From the NCBI RefSeq assembly GCF_002007115.1, contig NZ_MVAD01000001.1:1-64000 (forward strand): a stretch of 64,000 nt of DNA, read 5' to 3'. A program made the position numbers and the translations under genes. Positions 8,998-17,804 of this stretch are shown here, in pieces. Within the stretch, counting starts at the first letter, position 1, and each line of letters begins with the position of its first letter. Below the pieces are notes generated by a model. That model ran no database searches. It had not been told where the DNA came from and saw only the letters and a program-made list of their open reading frames with translations. This stretch comes from Massilia sp. KIM (GTDB lineage: Bacteria > Pseudomonadota > Gammaproteobacteria > Burkholderiales > Burkholderiaceae_D).

Positions 8998-11280
8998 GTG
9001 GTGGGCATAGCGGGCATGGCGCGCATCCGGCAGCTTCTGTCCCGGTACGGCGGGCGCTGGGCGCTCGGCCTGCTGCTCACCCTCGGCGCGCTGGCCTACG
9101 TGTTCGGCTTCTGGAGCAGCCATGCGATCGCGCGCCAGGACACCATCGTCGCCGACCTGCGCATGCGCCTCGAACCGGTCGAGCTCGACCCCGCCATCGT
9201 CATCGTCGACATCGACACCCGCAGCCTGAACGAGGTCGGGCGCTTCCCCTGGAGCCGCAACGTGGTGGCGCGGCTGGTGCAGCAGCTCACCCGGCACTAC
9301 GAAGCGGGGGCGGTGGGCTTCGACGTGTCCTTCCCCGAGGCCGACACCAGTTCCGGCTACGCGGTGCTGGAGCGCCTCGCGCGGCAAGAGCTGAAGGACG
9401 TGCCCGGCCTGCGGCGCGAGCTGGGCCAGCTCAAGGATTCGCTCGACTACGACGGGCTGCTGGCGGCGGCCCTGCGCGGCCAGCCGGTGGTGCTGGGCTT
9501 TAACGCCTCGCACGACCAGGCCAAGGGCGTGCTGCCGGCGCCGGCCTTCACCACGGAAGACCTCAACGGGCGCGAGCTGACCGCGTATTCGATGCCCGGT
9601 TTCGAGGCCAACATCGCGCGCCTGCAGGAGGCGGCGGCCGGCGCCGGCATCTTCACCACCATGCCCGGCGCCGACGGCCTGGTGCGCAGCTCGCCCCTGG
9701 TCTGGCGCATCCGCGACGGCTTCTATCCTTCGCTCTCGGTGGCCACCATCGCCGCCTACGTCGGGGCGAGCGCGATCAAGCCGCGCTTCGACAAGCCGGT
9801 CGACGAACTCTCCGAGCTCGAGCGCCGCGCCGGCGCCGCCGACTGGCTCGACATCTACTTTCCCGGCAACCGGGTCGCGATTCCGGTCGGCGAAGCCCTG
9901 GGCGCCACCATCCAGTTCCGCGGCAGCGGCGGCCCGGCGGGCGGCGCCTTCCGCTATGTCTCGGCCGCCGACGTCCTGTCCGGCAAGGCGCCGAAGGCGG
10001 TGCTGGAGGGCGCGATCGTCCTGGTCGGCACCACTGCGCCCGGCCTGCAGGACCTGCGCGCCACGCCGGTCAGCGCGGTCTTTCCCGGCGTCGAGGTGCA
10101 CGCCAACCTGATCAAGTCGATGCTGGACGGCCGCTTCAAGCTGCGTCCCTGGTGGGCCCAGGCGGTCGAGGGCATCCAGGTGCTGGTGGTGGGGCTGGTG
10201 CTGAGCCTGGCGCTGGCGGTCCTGCCGCCCGCCGGGGCGGTGCTGGCGGCGCTGCTGGCCTTCGCCGCCTGCGCCGGCTTCAACTGGTACGCCTACGCCG
10301 AACTGGACGCCACCCTCGACCTCTTCATCTGCCTGCTGCTGGTGGGCGCGCTGTTCGTGCTCAACCTGGGCTGGGGCTACTTCTTCGAGTTCCGCAAGGG
10401 CAGGGCGCTGGTCTCGCGCTTCGGCGAATACGTGGCGCCGGAGCTGGTGGCGAAGATGGCCGAGGATCCCGAGGCCTACACCATGGATGGCGAGAACCGC
10501 GAACTGTCCGTCATGTTCGTCGACGTGCGCGGCTTCACCACCATCTCCGAGGGCTTGAGCCCGAAGGAGCTGCGCGAGTACATCAACCTGTATCTGACCG
10601 CGATGTCCGAGGACATCCGCTCCAGCCACCAGGGCACGCTCGACAAGTACATCGGCGACGCCGTGATGGCCTTCTGGGGTGCGCCGGTGGCCTTCGCCGA
10701 CCACGCCAGCCGGGCGGTGGCGACCGCGCTGCTGATGCAGGCCAGCGCGGCGCGCCTGAACCGCGCCTTCCTGGCGCGCGGCTGGCCGGAACTGAAGATC
10801 GGCATCGGCGTGAACAGCGGCCCGATGCACGTGGGCGACATGGGCTCGGCGATCCGCCGCGCCTACACCGTGATGGGCGACGCCGTGAACCTGGCCGCGC
10901 GCCTGGAAGGCATCACCAAGGTCTACGGGGTCGGCGTCGCGGTGGGCGAGGCCACCCGCCTGGCCGCGCCGGAATTCGCCTACCGCGAGCTGGACCGGGT
11001 GCGGGTCAAGGGCAAGAACGAGCCGGTCGCCATCTTCGAGCCGCTCGGCCGCGCGGACGCGCTCGACCCGGCCCTCCATGCCGAGCTGGCGGCCTGGGAG
11101 GCGGCGCTCGCGCTGCTGCGCAGCCGCCAGTGGGAAGCGGCGCATTCCGCCGTGGCGGCCCTGCACGCGGCCCATCCCGAGGTGGGTCTTTACCCGCTCT
11201 ACCTGGAGCGTATCGCCCGCTACCGCGCCGATCCGCCGGGCGAGGACTGGGAGGGGGTCACCAGCTTCGACACCAAGTAG
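8998..11280 (+). CDS. CHASE2-domain adenylate/guanylate cyclase (class III)
   Basis: A 760-aa membrane sensor. One N-terminal transmembrane helix (about 17-38) is followed by a large extracytoplasmic CHASE2 domain with the usual ELDPAIVIVDIDTRSL start. Next come three closely spaced membrane helices (about 385-465) and a class III cyclase domain: MFVDVRGFTTIS (metal Asp), YIGDAVMAFWGAP, IGIGVNSG and YTVMGDAVNLAARLEG. A C-terminal tail of ~70 residues follows. It makes cAMP from ATP (cGMP cannot be excluded). The GTG at 8998 sits 6 bp after the HD-GYP stop; ATG 9016 is an alternative, and neither has a convincing SD, as expected for coupled translation. Confidence 0.88.
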   Translation: MVGIAGMARIRQLLSRYGGRWALGLLLTLGALAYVFGFWSSHAIARQDTIVADLRMRLEPVELDPAIVIVDIDTRSLNEVGRFPWSRNVVARLVQQLTRHYEAGAVGFDVSFPEADTSSGYAVLERLARQELKDVPGLRRELGQLKDSLDYDGLLAAALRGQPVVLGFNASHDQAKGVLPAPAFTTEDLNGRELTAYSMPGFEANIARLQEAAAGAGIFTTMPGADGLVRSSPLVWRIRDGFYPSLSVATIAAYVGASAIKPRFDKPVDELSELERRAGAADWLDIYFPGNRVAIPVGEALGATIQFRGSGGPAGGAFRYVSAADVLSGKAPKAVLEGAIVLVGTTAPGLQDLRATPVSAVFPGVEVHANLIKSMLDGRFKLRPWWAQAVEGIQVLVVGLVLSLALAVLPPAGAVLAALLAFAACAGFNWYAYAELDATLDLFICLLLVGALFVLNLGWGYFFEFRKGRALVSRFGEYVAPELVAKMAEDPEAYTMDGENRELSVMFVDVRGFTTISEGLSPKELREYINLYLTAMSEDIRSSHQGTLDKYIGDAVMAFWGAPVAFADHASRAVATALLMQASAARLNRAFLARGWPELKIGIGVNSGPMHVGDMGSAIRRAYTVMGDAVNLAARLEGITKVYGVGVAVGEATRLAAPEFAYRELDRVRVKGKNEPVAIFEPLGRADALDPALHAELAAWEAALALLRSRQWEAAHSAVAALHAAHPEVGLYPLYLERIARYRADPPGEDWEGVTSFDTK

Positions 11281-11473
11281 CCCGGCCATGCAGACGTGTA
11301 TCCGAACAGCAACGCCGCGCTCCACGGCTTCCCCCTCCGCGTGGGGGAAGTTTCCGGAATTACTCTAATTTTTCTCCTCTGCAACTAAAAGCTGGTTACA
11401 CTCGTTTTGCGTGCTGCCCGCCGACGCCCGCTCCAGCTGACCGAACAAGAACGACCACCCTAGAGCCATCAGA

Positions 11474-13081
11474 ATGAAACAACGCTTTGCACGCCTGCTT
11501 GCAGGCTCCGTGCTTGCCGCCGCCGTGAGCGCGGCCTGGGCGCAGGAGCCCGCGCCCCAGGCGCCAGCGGACGACGTGGTCCGCTTCGAGATCAGCCGCT
11601 TCGAGGTCAGCGGCAACACCCTGCTGGACGAGGGCGAGATCGCGCGCGCCACCGCGCCCTTCACCGGCGCGCGGCGCGACTTCGGCGACGTCCAGCGCGC
11701 CCTCGAGGCCCTGGAAAGCCTGTACCACGCGCGCGGCTATAACTTGGTGACGGTCCAGCTGCCCGAGCAGGAGCTCGGCGGCGGGGTGGTGCGCCTGAAC
11801 GTGCTCCAGACCCGGATCGGCAAGATCAAGGTGAGCGGCAACCGCCATGCCGGCGTGGAGAACGTGCGCCGCAGCCTGCCGGCGCTGCGCGAAGGCGAGA
11901 CCCCGAACCTGGACCAGGTGTCGGCCAACCTCAAGCTGGCCAACGACAACCCGGCCCGCAAGATCAAGCTGAGCCTGGGCAGCGGGGCCGAGGACGAGAC
12001 CGTCGACGCCGGCGTCGAGGTCCAGGACCAGCGCCCGTGGAGCGTGATGCTCAACCTCGACAACACCGGCACCGGCGCGACTGGCGACACCCACGCCGGC
12101 GTGGTGCTCCAGCACGCCAACCTGTGGGGCCGCGACCACGTCGCCAGCCTGCAGTACACCACCACGGTCGAGCACCCGGACCAGGTCAGCGTCTGGGGAC
12201 TGGGCTATCACGTGCCGCTGTACGCGCAGAACGCCGCGCTCGACTTCTATGCCAGCTATTCCGACGTCGATTCGGGCGTGGTGAGCGCCGGCGTGTTCGA
12301 CCTGGCCGTCAGCGGCCGCGGCGCGGTCTATGGCGCGCGCTATACGAAGATCCTGCCCAAGGCCCGGCTGGGCGGCCGCGAGTTCGAAGCGCGCCTGCTG
12401 TTCGGCCTGGACGTCAAGGCCTACAAGAACAGCGTGCTGTTCCAGCGCGAGGACTTCGGCAACGACGTCACCGTGCGCCCCCTGAGCCTGGGCTACGCCG
12501 GCCGCGTGGCGCTGGATGGCGGCGAAGCCAGCTTCGCCTTGAGCCTGCTGCGCAACCTGCCGGGCGGCTCGCGCGGCGCGGACGAGGATTTCCGCCGCGC
12601 GCGCCTGGGCGCAAAGCCCGGCTACGCGGCCCTGCGCGCCTCGGCCGCCTGGACCCAGGCCCTGGGCGCCAGCGACTGGCAGGCGCGCCTGCTGCTCAAC
12701 GGGCAGCTCACGGGCGACGCGCTGGTGCCGGGCGAGCAGTTCGGCGCCGGCGGCGCGGCCAGCGTGCGCGGCTTCGACGAGCGCCAGCTCGCGACCGACT
12801 CGGGCCTGGCGGCCAACCTCGAGCTGTACAGCCCGAACTGGTGCGGCGGCGGCTGGCAGTGCCGCCTGCTGGCCTTCCACGACGCCGCCCATGGCCGCCG
12901 CAAGCACGCGCTGCCGGGCGAAGCGGCCAGCGCCAGCATCGCCAGCGCCGGCCTGGGCCTGCGCCTGGCCGCCGGCAGCGCGGTCTCGGTGCAAGTCGAT
13001 TACGGACATGTGGTGAAAGAAGGCGGCTTGAACGACGCCGGCAGCGGCAAGCTGCACGTGCGCATTGGCCTGGCCTACTAG
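11474..13081 (+). CDS. TpsB outer-membrane transporter (ShlB/FhaC/HecB family)
   Basis: A 535-aa two-partner secretion translocator. A Sec signal peptide (cleavage after AWA, residue 23) is followed by a POTRA-2 region (about 35-110, FEVSGNTLLDEGEI), a second POTRA with IKVSGNRHAG, and a 16-strand barrel typical of the family. The conserved VRGF motif (ASVRGFDERQL) lies in the barrel half that forms the lid-lock with the L6 loop. It should export the TpsA protein encoded 9 bp downstream. The POTRA domains bind the partner's TPS domain in the periplasm. The 190-bp region upstream contains no clear promoter that I would commit to. Confidence 0.92.
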   Translation: MKQRFARLLAGSVLAAAVSAAWAQEPAPQAPADDVVRFEISRFEVSGNTLLDEGEIARATAPFTGARRDFGDVQRALEALESLYHARGYNLVTVQLPEQELGGGVVRLNVLQTRIGKIKVSGNRHAGVENVRRSLPALREGETPNLDQVSANLKLANDNPARKIKLSLGSGAEDETVDAGVEVQDQRPWSVMLNLDNTGTGATGDTHAGVVLQHANLWGRDHVASLQYTTTVEHPDQVSVWGLGYHVPLYAQNAALDFYASYSDVDSGVVSAGVFDLAVSGRGAVYGARYTKILPKARLGGREFEARLLFGLDVKAYKNSVLFQREDFGNDVTVRPLSLGYAGRVALDGGEASFALSLLRNLPGGSRGADEDFRRARLGAKPGYAALRASAAWTQALGASDWQARLLLNGQLTGDALVPGEQFGAGGAASVRGFDERQLATDSGLAANLELYSPNWCGGGWQCRLLAFHDAAHGRRKHALPGEAASASIASAGLGLRLAAGSAVSVQVDYGHVVKEGGLNDAGSGKLHVRIGLAY

Positions 13082-13090
13082 GAGCACGCG

Positions 13091-16000
13091 ATGAGAACAG
13101 CATTCAACAAGATCCGTTTCACGGCGCTCGCGGCGGCCGCCAGCTTGTGCATCGGCGCCGCGGCGCAGGGCGCGCCGGCCCAGCCCCAGGTGGTGGCTGG
13201 CCAGGCCAGCTTCGCGCAGCACGGCAACGTCTTCTCGATCACGAACACGCCGGGCGCCATCATCAACTGGCAGAGCTTCTCGGTGAACCCGGGCGAGATC
13301 ACCCGCTTCATCCAGCAAAGCAGCGACAGCGCGGTGCTCAACCGCATCCTGGGCCAGGACCCGAGCCGCATCCTGGGCGCCCTGCAGTCGAACGGCAAGG
13401 TGTTCCTGATCAACCCGAACGGCATCCTCTTCGGGCGCGACGCGCGCGTGGACGTCAACGGCCTGGTGGCCTCGACCCTGCAGATGAGCGACGCCGACTT
13501 CCTGGCAGGGCGCCGCCGCTTCAGCGCCGGCGCCGTGGCGGGCGGCGTGCGCAACGAAGGCGCGATCACCACCCCGGGCGGCGGCCAGGTCTTGCTGGTG
13601 GCCCCCCAGGTCGAGAACAGCGGCCTGATCACGGCCCCGAACGGCGAGGCGCTGCTGGCCGCCGGGCGCAGCGTGGAGCTGGTCGATTCCGGCAACCCCG
13701 ACCTGCACGTGGTGGTGGCGGCTCCTGGCGACCAGGCGCTCAACCTGGGCCGGGTGGTCGCGGCCAGCGGCAAGGTCGGCATCTACGGCGCCCTGGTCAG
13801 GCAGCGCGGCGCGCTCAACGCCGACAGCGCGGTGGTGGGCGAGAACGGCAGGATCGTGCTCAAGGCCAGCCGCGACACGGTGCTGGAGGCGGGCAGCGTG
13901 ACCAGCGCCACCGGCGCCGGCAAGGGCGGCGACATCCGCCTGCTGGGCGAGCGCGTGGGCCTGGCCGGCGACGCGGCGGTGGACGCCAGCGGCGACCTGG
14001 GCGGCGGCAGCGTGCTGGTGGGCGGTGACTGGCAGGGCAAGAACCCGCTGCTGCCGAATGCGCGCCAGACCTGGTTCGGCCAGGACGCCACGATCCGCGC
14101 CGACGCCCGCGTGGCGGGCCAGGGCGGCAAGGTGGTGCTGTGGGCCGACGACGCCACCGGCGCCTACGGCAGCATCTCGGCGCGCGGCGCCGGCAGCGGG
14201 CGCGGAGGCCAGGTCGAGACCTCGGGCCACGAGCTCGACATCGCCGGCATCCGGGTCGACGCCGGCAGCGCAGCGGGCGCCAAGGGCAGCTGGCTGCTCG
14301 ACCCCTACGACATCGAGGTGGTGAGCACCGGCGCCGACAGCGCGGCCGACGCCGCCCTGTTCAGCCGCAACCCAAGCGGCACCACGAAAGTGTCGGCCGC
14401 GACCCTGCGCGCCACCAATGCCGACATCGTGCTGCAGGCGCTGCGCGACCTCAGCTTCAACGACGATCTCGACACGCCCTACAGCCTGCGCGCCGAGGCG
14501 GGCCGCGACATCATCGTCAACGGCGCGATCACCTCGACCGGCGGCAGCCTGGACTTCCGCGCCGGGAATGCCTTCGTGCTCAAGGCCGGCGCAAGGCTCG
14601 CCAGCCGCGAGTTCATCGACTTCAAGGCCGCCAGCATGGACTTCCAGGGCAGCGTGGTGGGCGTCGACGGCGTCAAGCCGCTGGTCTCCTTCAGCAGCGC
14701 CAGCGCGGGCAGCGCGATCTACGTGCGCGAAGCGGCGCTCGGCGCGCCGGGACTGGTCCTGAAGCCCTCGCAACTGGCGGCCATGCAGGCCTACGGCTAC
14801 AGCATCGGCAACAGCGCGCATACGAGCCTGATCGGCATCGAGGATGCGCTGACCCTGAACGGCAACCTGGTGCTCGACACCGGCGGCGCGGTCAACCTGC
14901 GCTCGCAAGTGCGCCTGGTCGCCCCAGGCGCTCAGTTCATCGCCAACCTGCACCCGAGGCAGGGCGGCGGCAGCATCAGGCTGGAAAGCGGCAGCCTGGT
15001 GGAAGCCGCAGGCGCGGTGCGGCTGAGCGCGGGCGCCCTGGTGCTGAACGGCGGCCTGCGCGCCGGCAGCATCACGGCCGCCGCCGGCGCGGGCGGCATC
15101 GAGAACGGCGGCCTGCTCGAAGCGGCCGGCCTGGTCGACCTGAGCTCGCTCGCTGCCATCATGCAGGGCAGCGGCAAGGTCAAGGCCCAGAGCCTCAAGC
15201 TCGATGCGGTCAACATCCTGATGAACGGGGCCAACGAGGTCGGGACCCTGGCCGGCGCGGCTTCGGGCAACGCCTTTCATTTCGCCTGGAGCGGCGAGCT
15301 GCACCTGGGCAGCGTGGGCGGCATGTCGGGCCTGCGCTCGGGCACCGAGCTGCGCCTGAGCGGCGGCGCCCTGTGGGTCGATGCGGCCAGCGAAGCCACC
15401 GCGGTGACGGTGAACGCCGCCGGCATCCGCGGCGACGGCACGCTCAAGGCCAACATGATGCTGCTCGAGTCCAGCGGCGGCGTCGGCACCCTGGCCAAGC
15501 CGCTGCGCACCAGCGCCAGCTATCTGTCGGCGCGCAACACGGGCTCCGGCGCCGACCCGATCCACATCCGCAACGACCGCGCCCTGACCATCAAGGACGT
15601 GGTCCAGGCCGGCCCGTCCAACGCCGGCGCCATCCTGGTCGAGAGCCAGGGCGGGCTGACCGTCGACAGCACCGAGGCTTACGAGACCGGGGTCAAGACC
15701 GGCAGCGGCGACATCACCCTGATCACCCACAGCCCGCTGACGGTCCACGGCAGCGTCACCTCCACCAGCGGCAACATCCGCCTGTTCGCCGACAATGGCG
15801 GCGCAGTGACCGTCAGCGCCGGCGCGCGCATCGACACCGCGGGCGGCCTCAAGGTCGAAGGCGGCAGCGCCAGCTTCGCGCCGGGCAGCGTGCTGGTGCC
15901 GGCCGAGCGCATGCAGGTCGTGCTCGGCGGCCCCGGCCAGCAGGAGCCGGATCCCACGCCCGATCCCGATCCCGAGCCGCAGGTGCCGACGCTGGCCGCC

Positions 16001-17068
16001 TGCCTGGCCAATCCCGCGCTGGCGGGCTGCGGCCCGGTGCTGCAGGCGGCCACCCAGGCCTGCGTGCTCAACCCGGACGGTCCGAACTGCAGCCAGGTGC
16101 TGCCGCGCCCCGAGGTCTGCCGGCTCAACCCGGCCACCCCGGGCTGCCAGGTGGTGCTGGAGCGGGAAGCCCTGCTGGCCTGCATCGCCAACCCATCGGG
16201 TCCGGGCTGCGGCGCCATCCTGCCGTCCTACGAGACCTGCGCGCTCAATCCCTCGAAGCTGGGCTGCGTGCCGGTGCTGGCCCAGCGCGCCGCGCTGGAA
16301 GCCTGCATCGCCGATCCGAAGGGCCCGAACTGCGGCAGCATCCTGCCGCCCCTGGCGCAGTGCCGGGTCAACGGCGGCATCCTCGGCTGCGCGCCGGTGC
16401 TGGCGCGCGCCGAATTCGAGGCCTGCCTGGCCACCCCGGGCGCGCCCGGCTGCGCCGCCGTGCTGCCCGCGCTCAGCGTGTGCAAGGCCAGCCCGGCGCT
16501 GGAAGGCTGCGCCCAGGTGATCCAGCTCACCTTCGACGCCTGCCTGGCCAAGCCCGGCGACGCCGCCTGCGTGGGCGTGCTGCCCAGCCTCTCGCAATGC
16601 GTGGCCGGGCCGGGCGCGCCGGGCTGCGAGGTGGTGCTGCCGACCCTGGCGCAGTGCATCGGCAGCCCGAGCCTGCAGGGCTGCTCGGTGCGCCTGCCGA
16701 GCATGGCCCAGTGCCTGGCCGACAAGAGCGCGGCCGGCTGCGAGGCGGTGCTGCCGCCGCTGGTGCTGTGCGCGGCCGAGCCGGCGCATCCTTCCTGCCG
16801 CCCGGCCACGCCCGACGGCAAGCCGGAAGGCAAGCCGGCGCCGAGCTCGCCGCTGGACGACACCGAGCGCGTCACGCACAGCCTGATCGAGGCGCTCACG
16901 CCCACGCGGCCCGGCGCCAGCCGGCCGGCCGCCCAGCTGCCGGGCGCCCGCGACGATGCGGACGAGCAGGGCAAGCCGGGCAAGAACGACAAGCAGGGCG
17001 GACCTGCGTCGGTGGACAACACTGGAGTGAAGAATGAAAAACCTGCTGCCAAGATGTATTGCAATTAA
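13091..17068 (+). CDS. TpsA exoprotein, filamentous-hemagglutinin type, with C-terminal Cys-repeat tail
   Basis: A 1325-aa secreted protein. SD AGGAG overlaps the tpsB stop. The signal peptide (1-27) is followed by the TPS/haemagglutination-activity domain (about 30-150) with NPGEI at 66-70 and NPNGILFG at 108-115, the hallmarks recognised by TpsB. Residues 150-950 are a Gly/Ala/Asn-rich beta-helix-type stalk with the common SWLLDPYDIEV block. A DP-rich hinge (about 955-967) leads to a repeat tail with 28 Cys at 971-1236, then a charged Lys/Asp/Gln-rich C-terminus. The beta-helical body has almost no Cys, so the tail is exceptional. Expected role is adhesion, aggregation or biofilm formation; no toxin domain is recognisable. 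Confidence 0.9.
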   Translation: MRTAFNKIRFTALAAAASLCIGAAAQGAPAQPQVVAGQASFAQHGNVFSITNTPGAIINWQSFSVNPGEITRFIQQSSDSAVLNRILGQDPSRILGALQSNGKVFLINPNGILFGRDARVDVNGLVASTLQMSDADFLAGRRRFSAGAVAGGVRNEGAITTPGGGQVLLVAPQVENSGLITAPNGEALLAAGRSVELVDSGNPDLHVVVAAPGDQALNLGRVVAASGKVGIYGALVRQRGALNADSAVVGENGRIVLKASRDTVLEAGSVTSATGAGKGGDIRLLGERVGLAGDAAVDASGDLGGGSVLVGGDWQGKNPLLPNARQTWFGQDATIRADARVAGQGGKVVLWADDATGAYGSISARGAGSGRGGQVETSGHELDIAGIRVDAGSAAGAKGSWLLDPYDIEVVSTGADSAADAALFSRNPSGTTKVSAATLRATNADIVLQALRDLSFNDDLDTPYSLRAEAGRDIIVNGAITSTGGSLDFRAGNAFVLKAGARLASREFIDFKAASMDFQGSVVGVDGVKPLVSFSSASAGSAIYVREAALGAPGLVLKPSQLAAMQAYGYSIGNSAHTSLIGIEDALTLNGNLVLDTGGAVNLRSQVRLVAPGAQFIANLHPRQGGGSIRLESGSLVEAAGAVRLSAGALVLNGGLRAGSITAAAGAGGIENGGLLEAAGLVDLSSLAAIMQGSGKVKAQSLKLDAVNILMNGANEVGTLAGAASGNAFHFAWSGELHLGSVGGMSGLRSGTELRLSGGALWVDAASEATAVTVNAAGIRGDGTLKANMMLLESSGGVGTLAKPLRTSASYLSARNTGSGADPIHIRNDRALTIKDVVQAGPSNAGAILVESQGGLTVDSTEAYETGVKTGSGDITLITHSPLTVHGSVTSTSGNIRLFADNGGAVTVSAGARIDTAGGLKVEGGSASFAPGSVLVPAERMQVVLGGPGQQEPDPTPDPDPEPQVPTLAACLANPALAGCGPVLQAATQACVLNPDGPNCSQVLPRPEVCRLNPATPGCQVVLEREALLACIANPSGPGCGAILPSYETCALNPSKLGCVPVLAQRAALEACIADPKGPNCGSILPPLAQCRVNGGILGCAPVLARAEFEACLATPGAPGCAAVLPALSVCKASPALEGCAQVIQLTFDACLAKPGDAACVGVLPSLSQCVAGPGAPGCEVVLPTLAQCIGSPSLQGCSVRLPSMAQCLADKSAAGCEAVLPPLVLCAAEPAHPSCRPATPDGKPEGKPAPSSPLDDTERVTHSLIEALTPTRPGASRPAAQLPGARDDADEQGKPGKNDKQGGPASVDNTGVKNEKPAAKMYCN
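15992..16805 (+). repeat. 14 tandem C-X8-C repeats in the TpsA C-terminus
   Basis: Fourteen degenerate units of 19-22 codons, each with two Cys separated by exactly eight residues. The pattern is roughly C-[LIV]-A-x-P-x-x-x-G-C-x-x-V-L-P. First Cys codon at 16001 (residue 971), last at 16796 (residue 1236). The spacing is invariant while the other positions vary, which implies selection for a disulfide or ligand geometry rather than recent duplication. Confidence 0.9.
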
Positions 17069-17789
17069 GGCCTTGCTGTTCGCGGCGCTGCTGGCCTTCG
17101 GCGGCGCGGCCTGGGCGGCGCAGGTGGCGGGCGTGATCACCCGCCTGTCCGGCCCCCTGATGGCCAGGAAGGCGGACGGCAGCGTCAAGGTGCTGGCCCT
17201 GCGCTCCGAGGTCGAAAGCGGCGACACCCTGGTGTCGGAAAAGAACACCTACGCCCAGATCAGGTTCGTGGACAACAGCGAGATCACGCTGCGGCCCGGC
17301 ACCACCTTCAAGGTCGAGGATTTCTCGTACGACGAAGGCAAGCCGGACGCCGACAAGGCCAGCTACCAGCTGGTCAAGGGCGGCCTGCGTTCGATCACCG
17401 GCCTGATGGGCAAGCGCAACAAGGAGAAGTTCTCGCTCAAGACCCCGACCGCGACCATCGGCATCCGCGGCACCACCTTCATCGTGCAGTACGTGTCGCC
17501 CGCCGAACCCGCGCGCGGCAGCGCGCCCGGCACGCCGCCGGCCCTGCCGCCGGGCCTGCACCTGAGCGTCAGCGACGGCGCGATCATCGTCACCAGCAAT
17601 GGCGGCGCGCTCGGCTTCCAGGCCGGCCAGTTCGGCTACGTGCCGAGCATCGACCAGCCGCCGGTGATCGTGCCCCAGAACCCGGGCCTGCAGTTCGCGC
17701 CGCCGCCGTCCTTCGAGGCCGGCAACGGCCTGGCGGGCGGTCCGGGCGGAGCCGGTCCCGAAAACGCGGTCGATTGCGTGGTGCGCTGA
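17034..17789 (+). CDS. FecR-domain periplasmic protein in the TPS operon
   Basis: A 251-aa protein with a Sec signal (hydrophobic core, cleavage near AWA at residue 27). A FecR domain follows (about 30-160: LSGPLMARKADGSV, SGDTLVSEKNTYAQIRF, LRPGTTFKVEDF, TATIGIRGTTF). The C-terminus is Pro/Gly-rich and ends with a single Cys. The ATG at 17034 has SD GGAG and lies inside the end of tpsA (35-bp overlap), so translation is coupled. This type of FecR protein lacks the transmembrane anti-sigma portion of true FecR. In TPS operons it is assumed to bind the exoprotein or peptidoglycan, but its function is not established. Confidence 0.85.
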   Translation: MKNLLPRCIAIKALLFAALLAFGGAAWAAQVAGVITRLSGPLMARKADGSVKVLALRSEVESGDTLVSEKNTYAQIRFVDNSEITLRPGTTFKVEDFSYDEGKPDADKASYQLVKGGLRSITGLMGKRNKEKFSLKTPTATIGIRGTTFIVQYVSPAEPARGSAPGTPPALPPGLHLSVSDGAIIVTSNGGALGFQAGQFGYVPSIDQPPVIVPQNPGLQFAPPPSFEAGNGLAGGPGGAGPENAVDCVVR

Positions 17790-17804
17790 ACGAAGCGCCG
17801 GGCC

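Noticed and set aside
7324..11325. 1333-codon minus-strand open frame across the HD-GYP and cyclase genes
   Set aside because: Shadow frame of two well-supported plus-strand genes; composition is typical of antisense high-GC DNA.
11396..17248. 1950-codon minus-strand open frame across the TPS operon
   Set aside because: Shadow of tpsB and tpsA; no recognisable domain, and both plus genes have signal peptides, SDs and family motifs.
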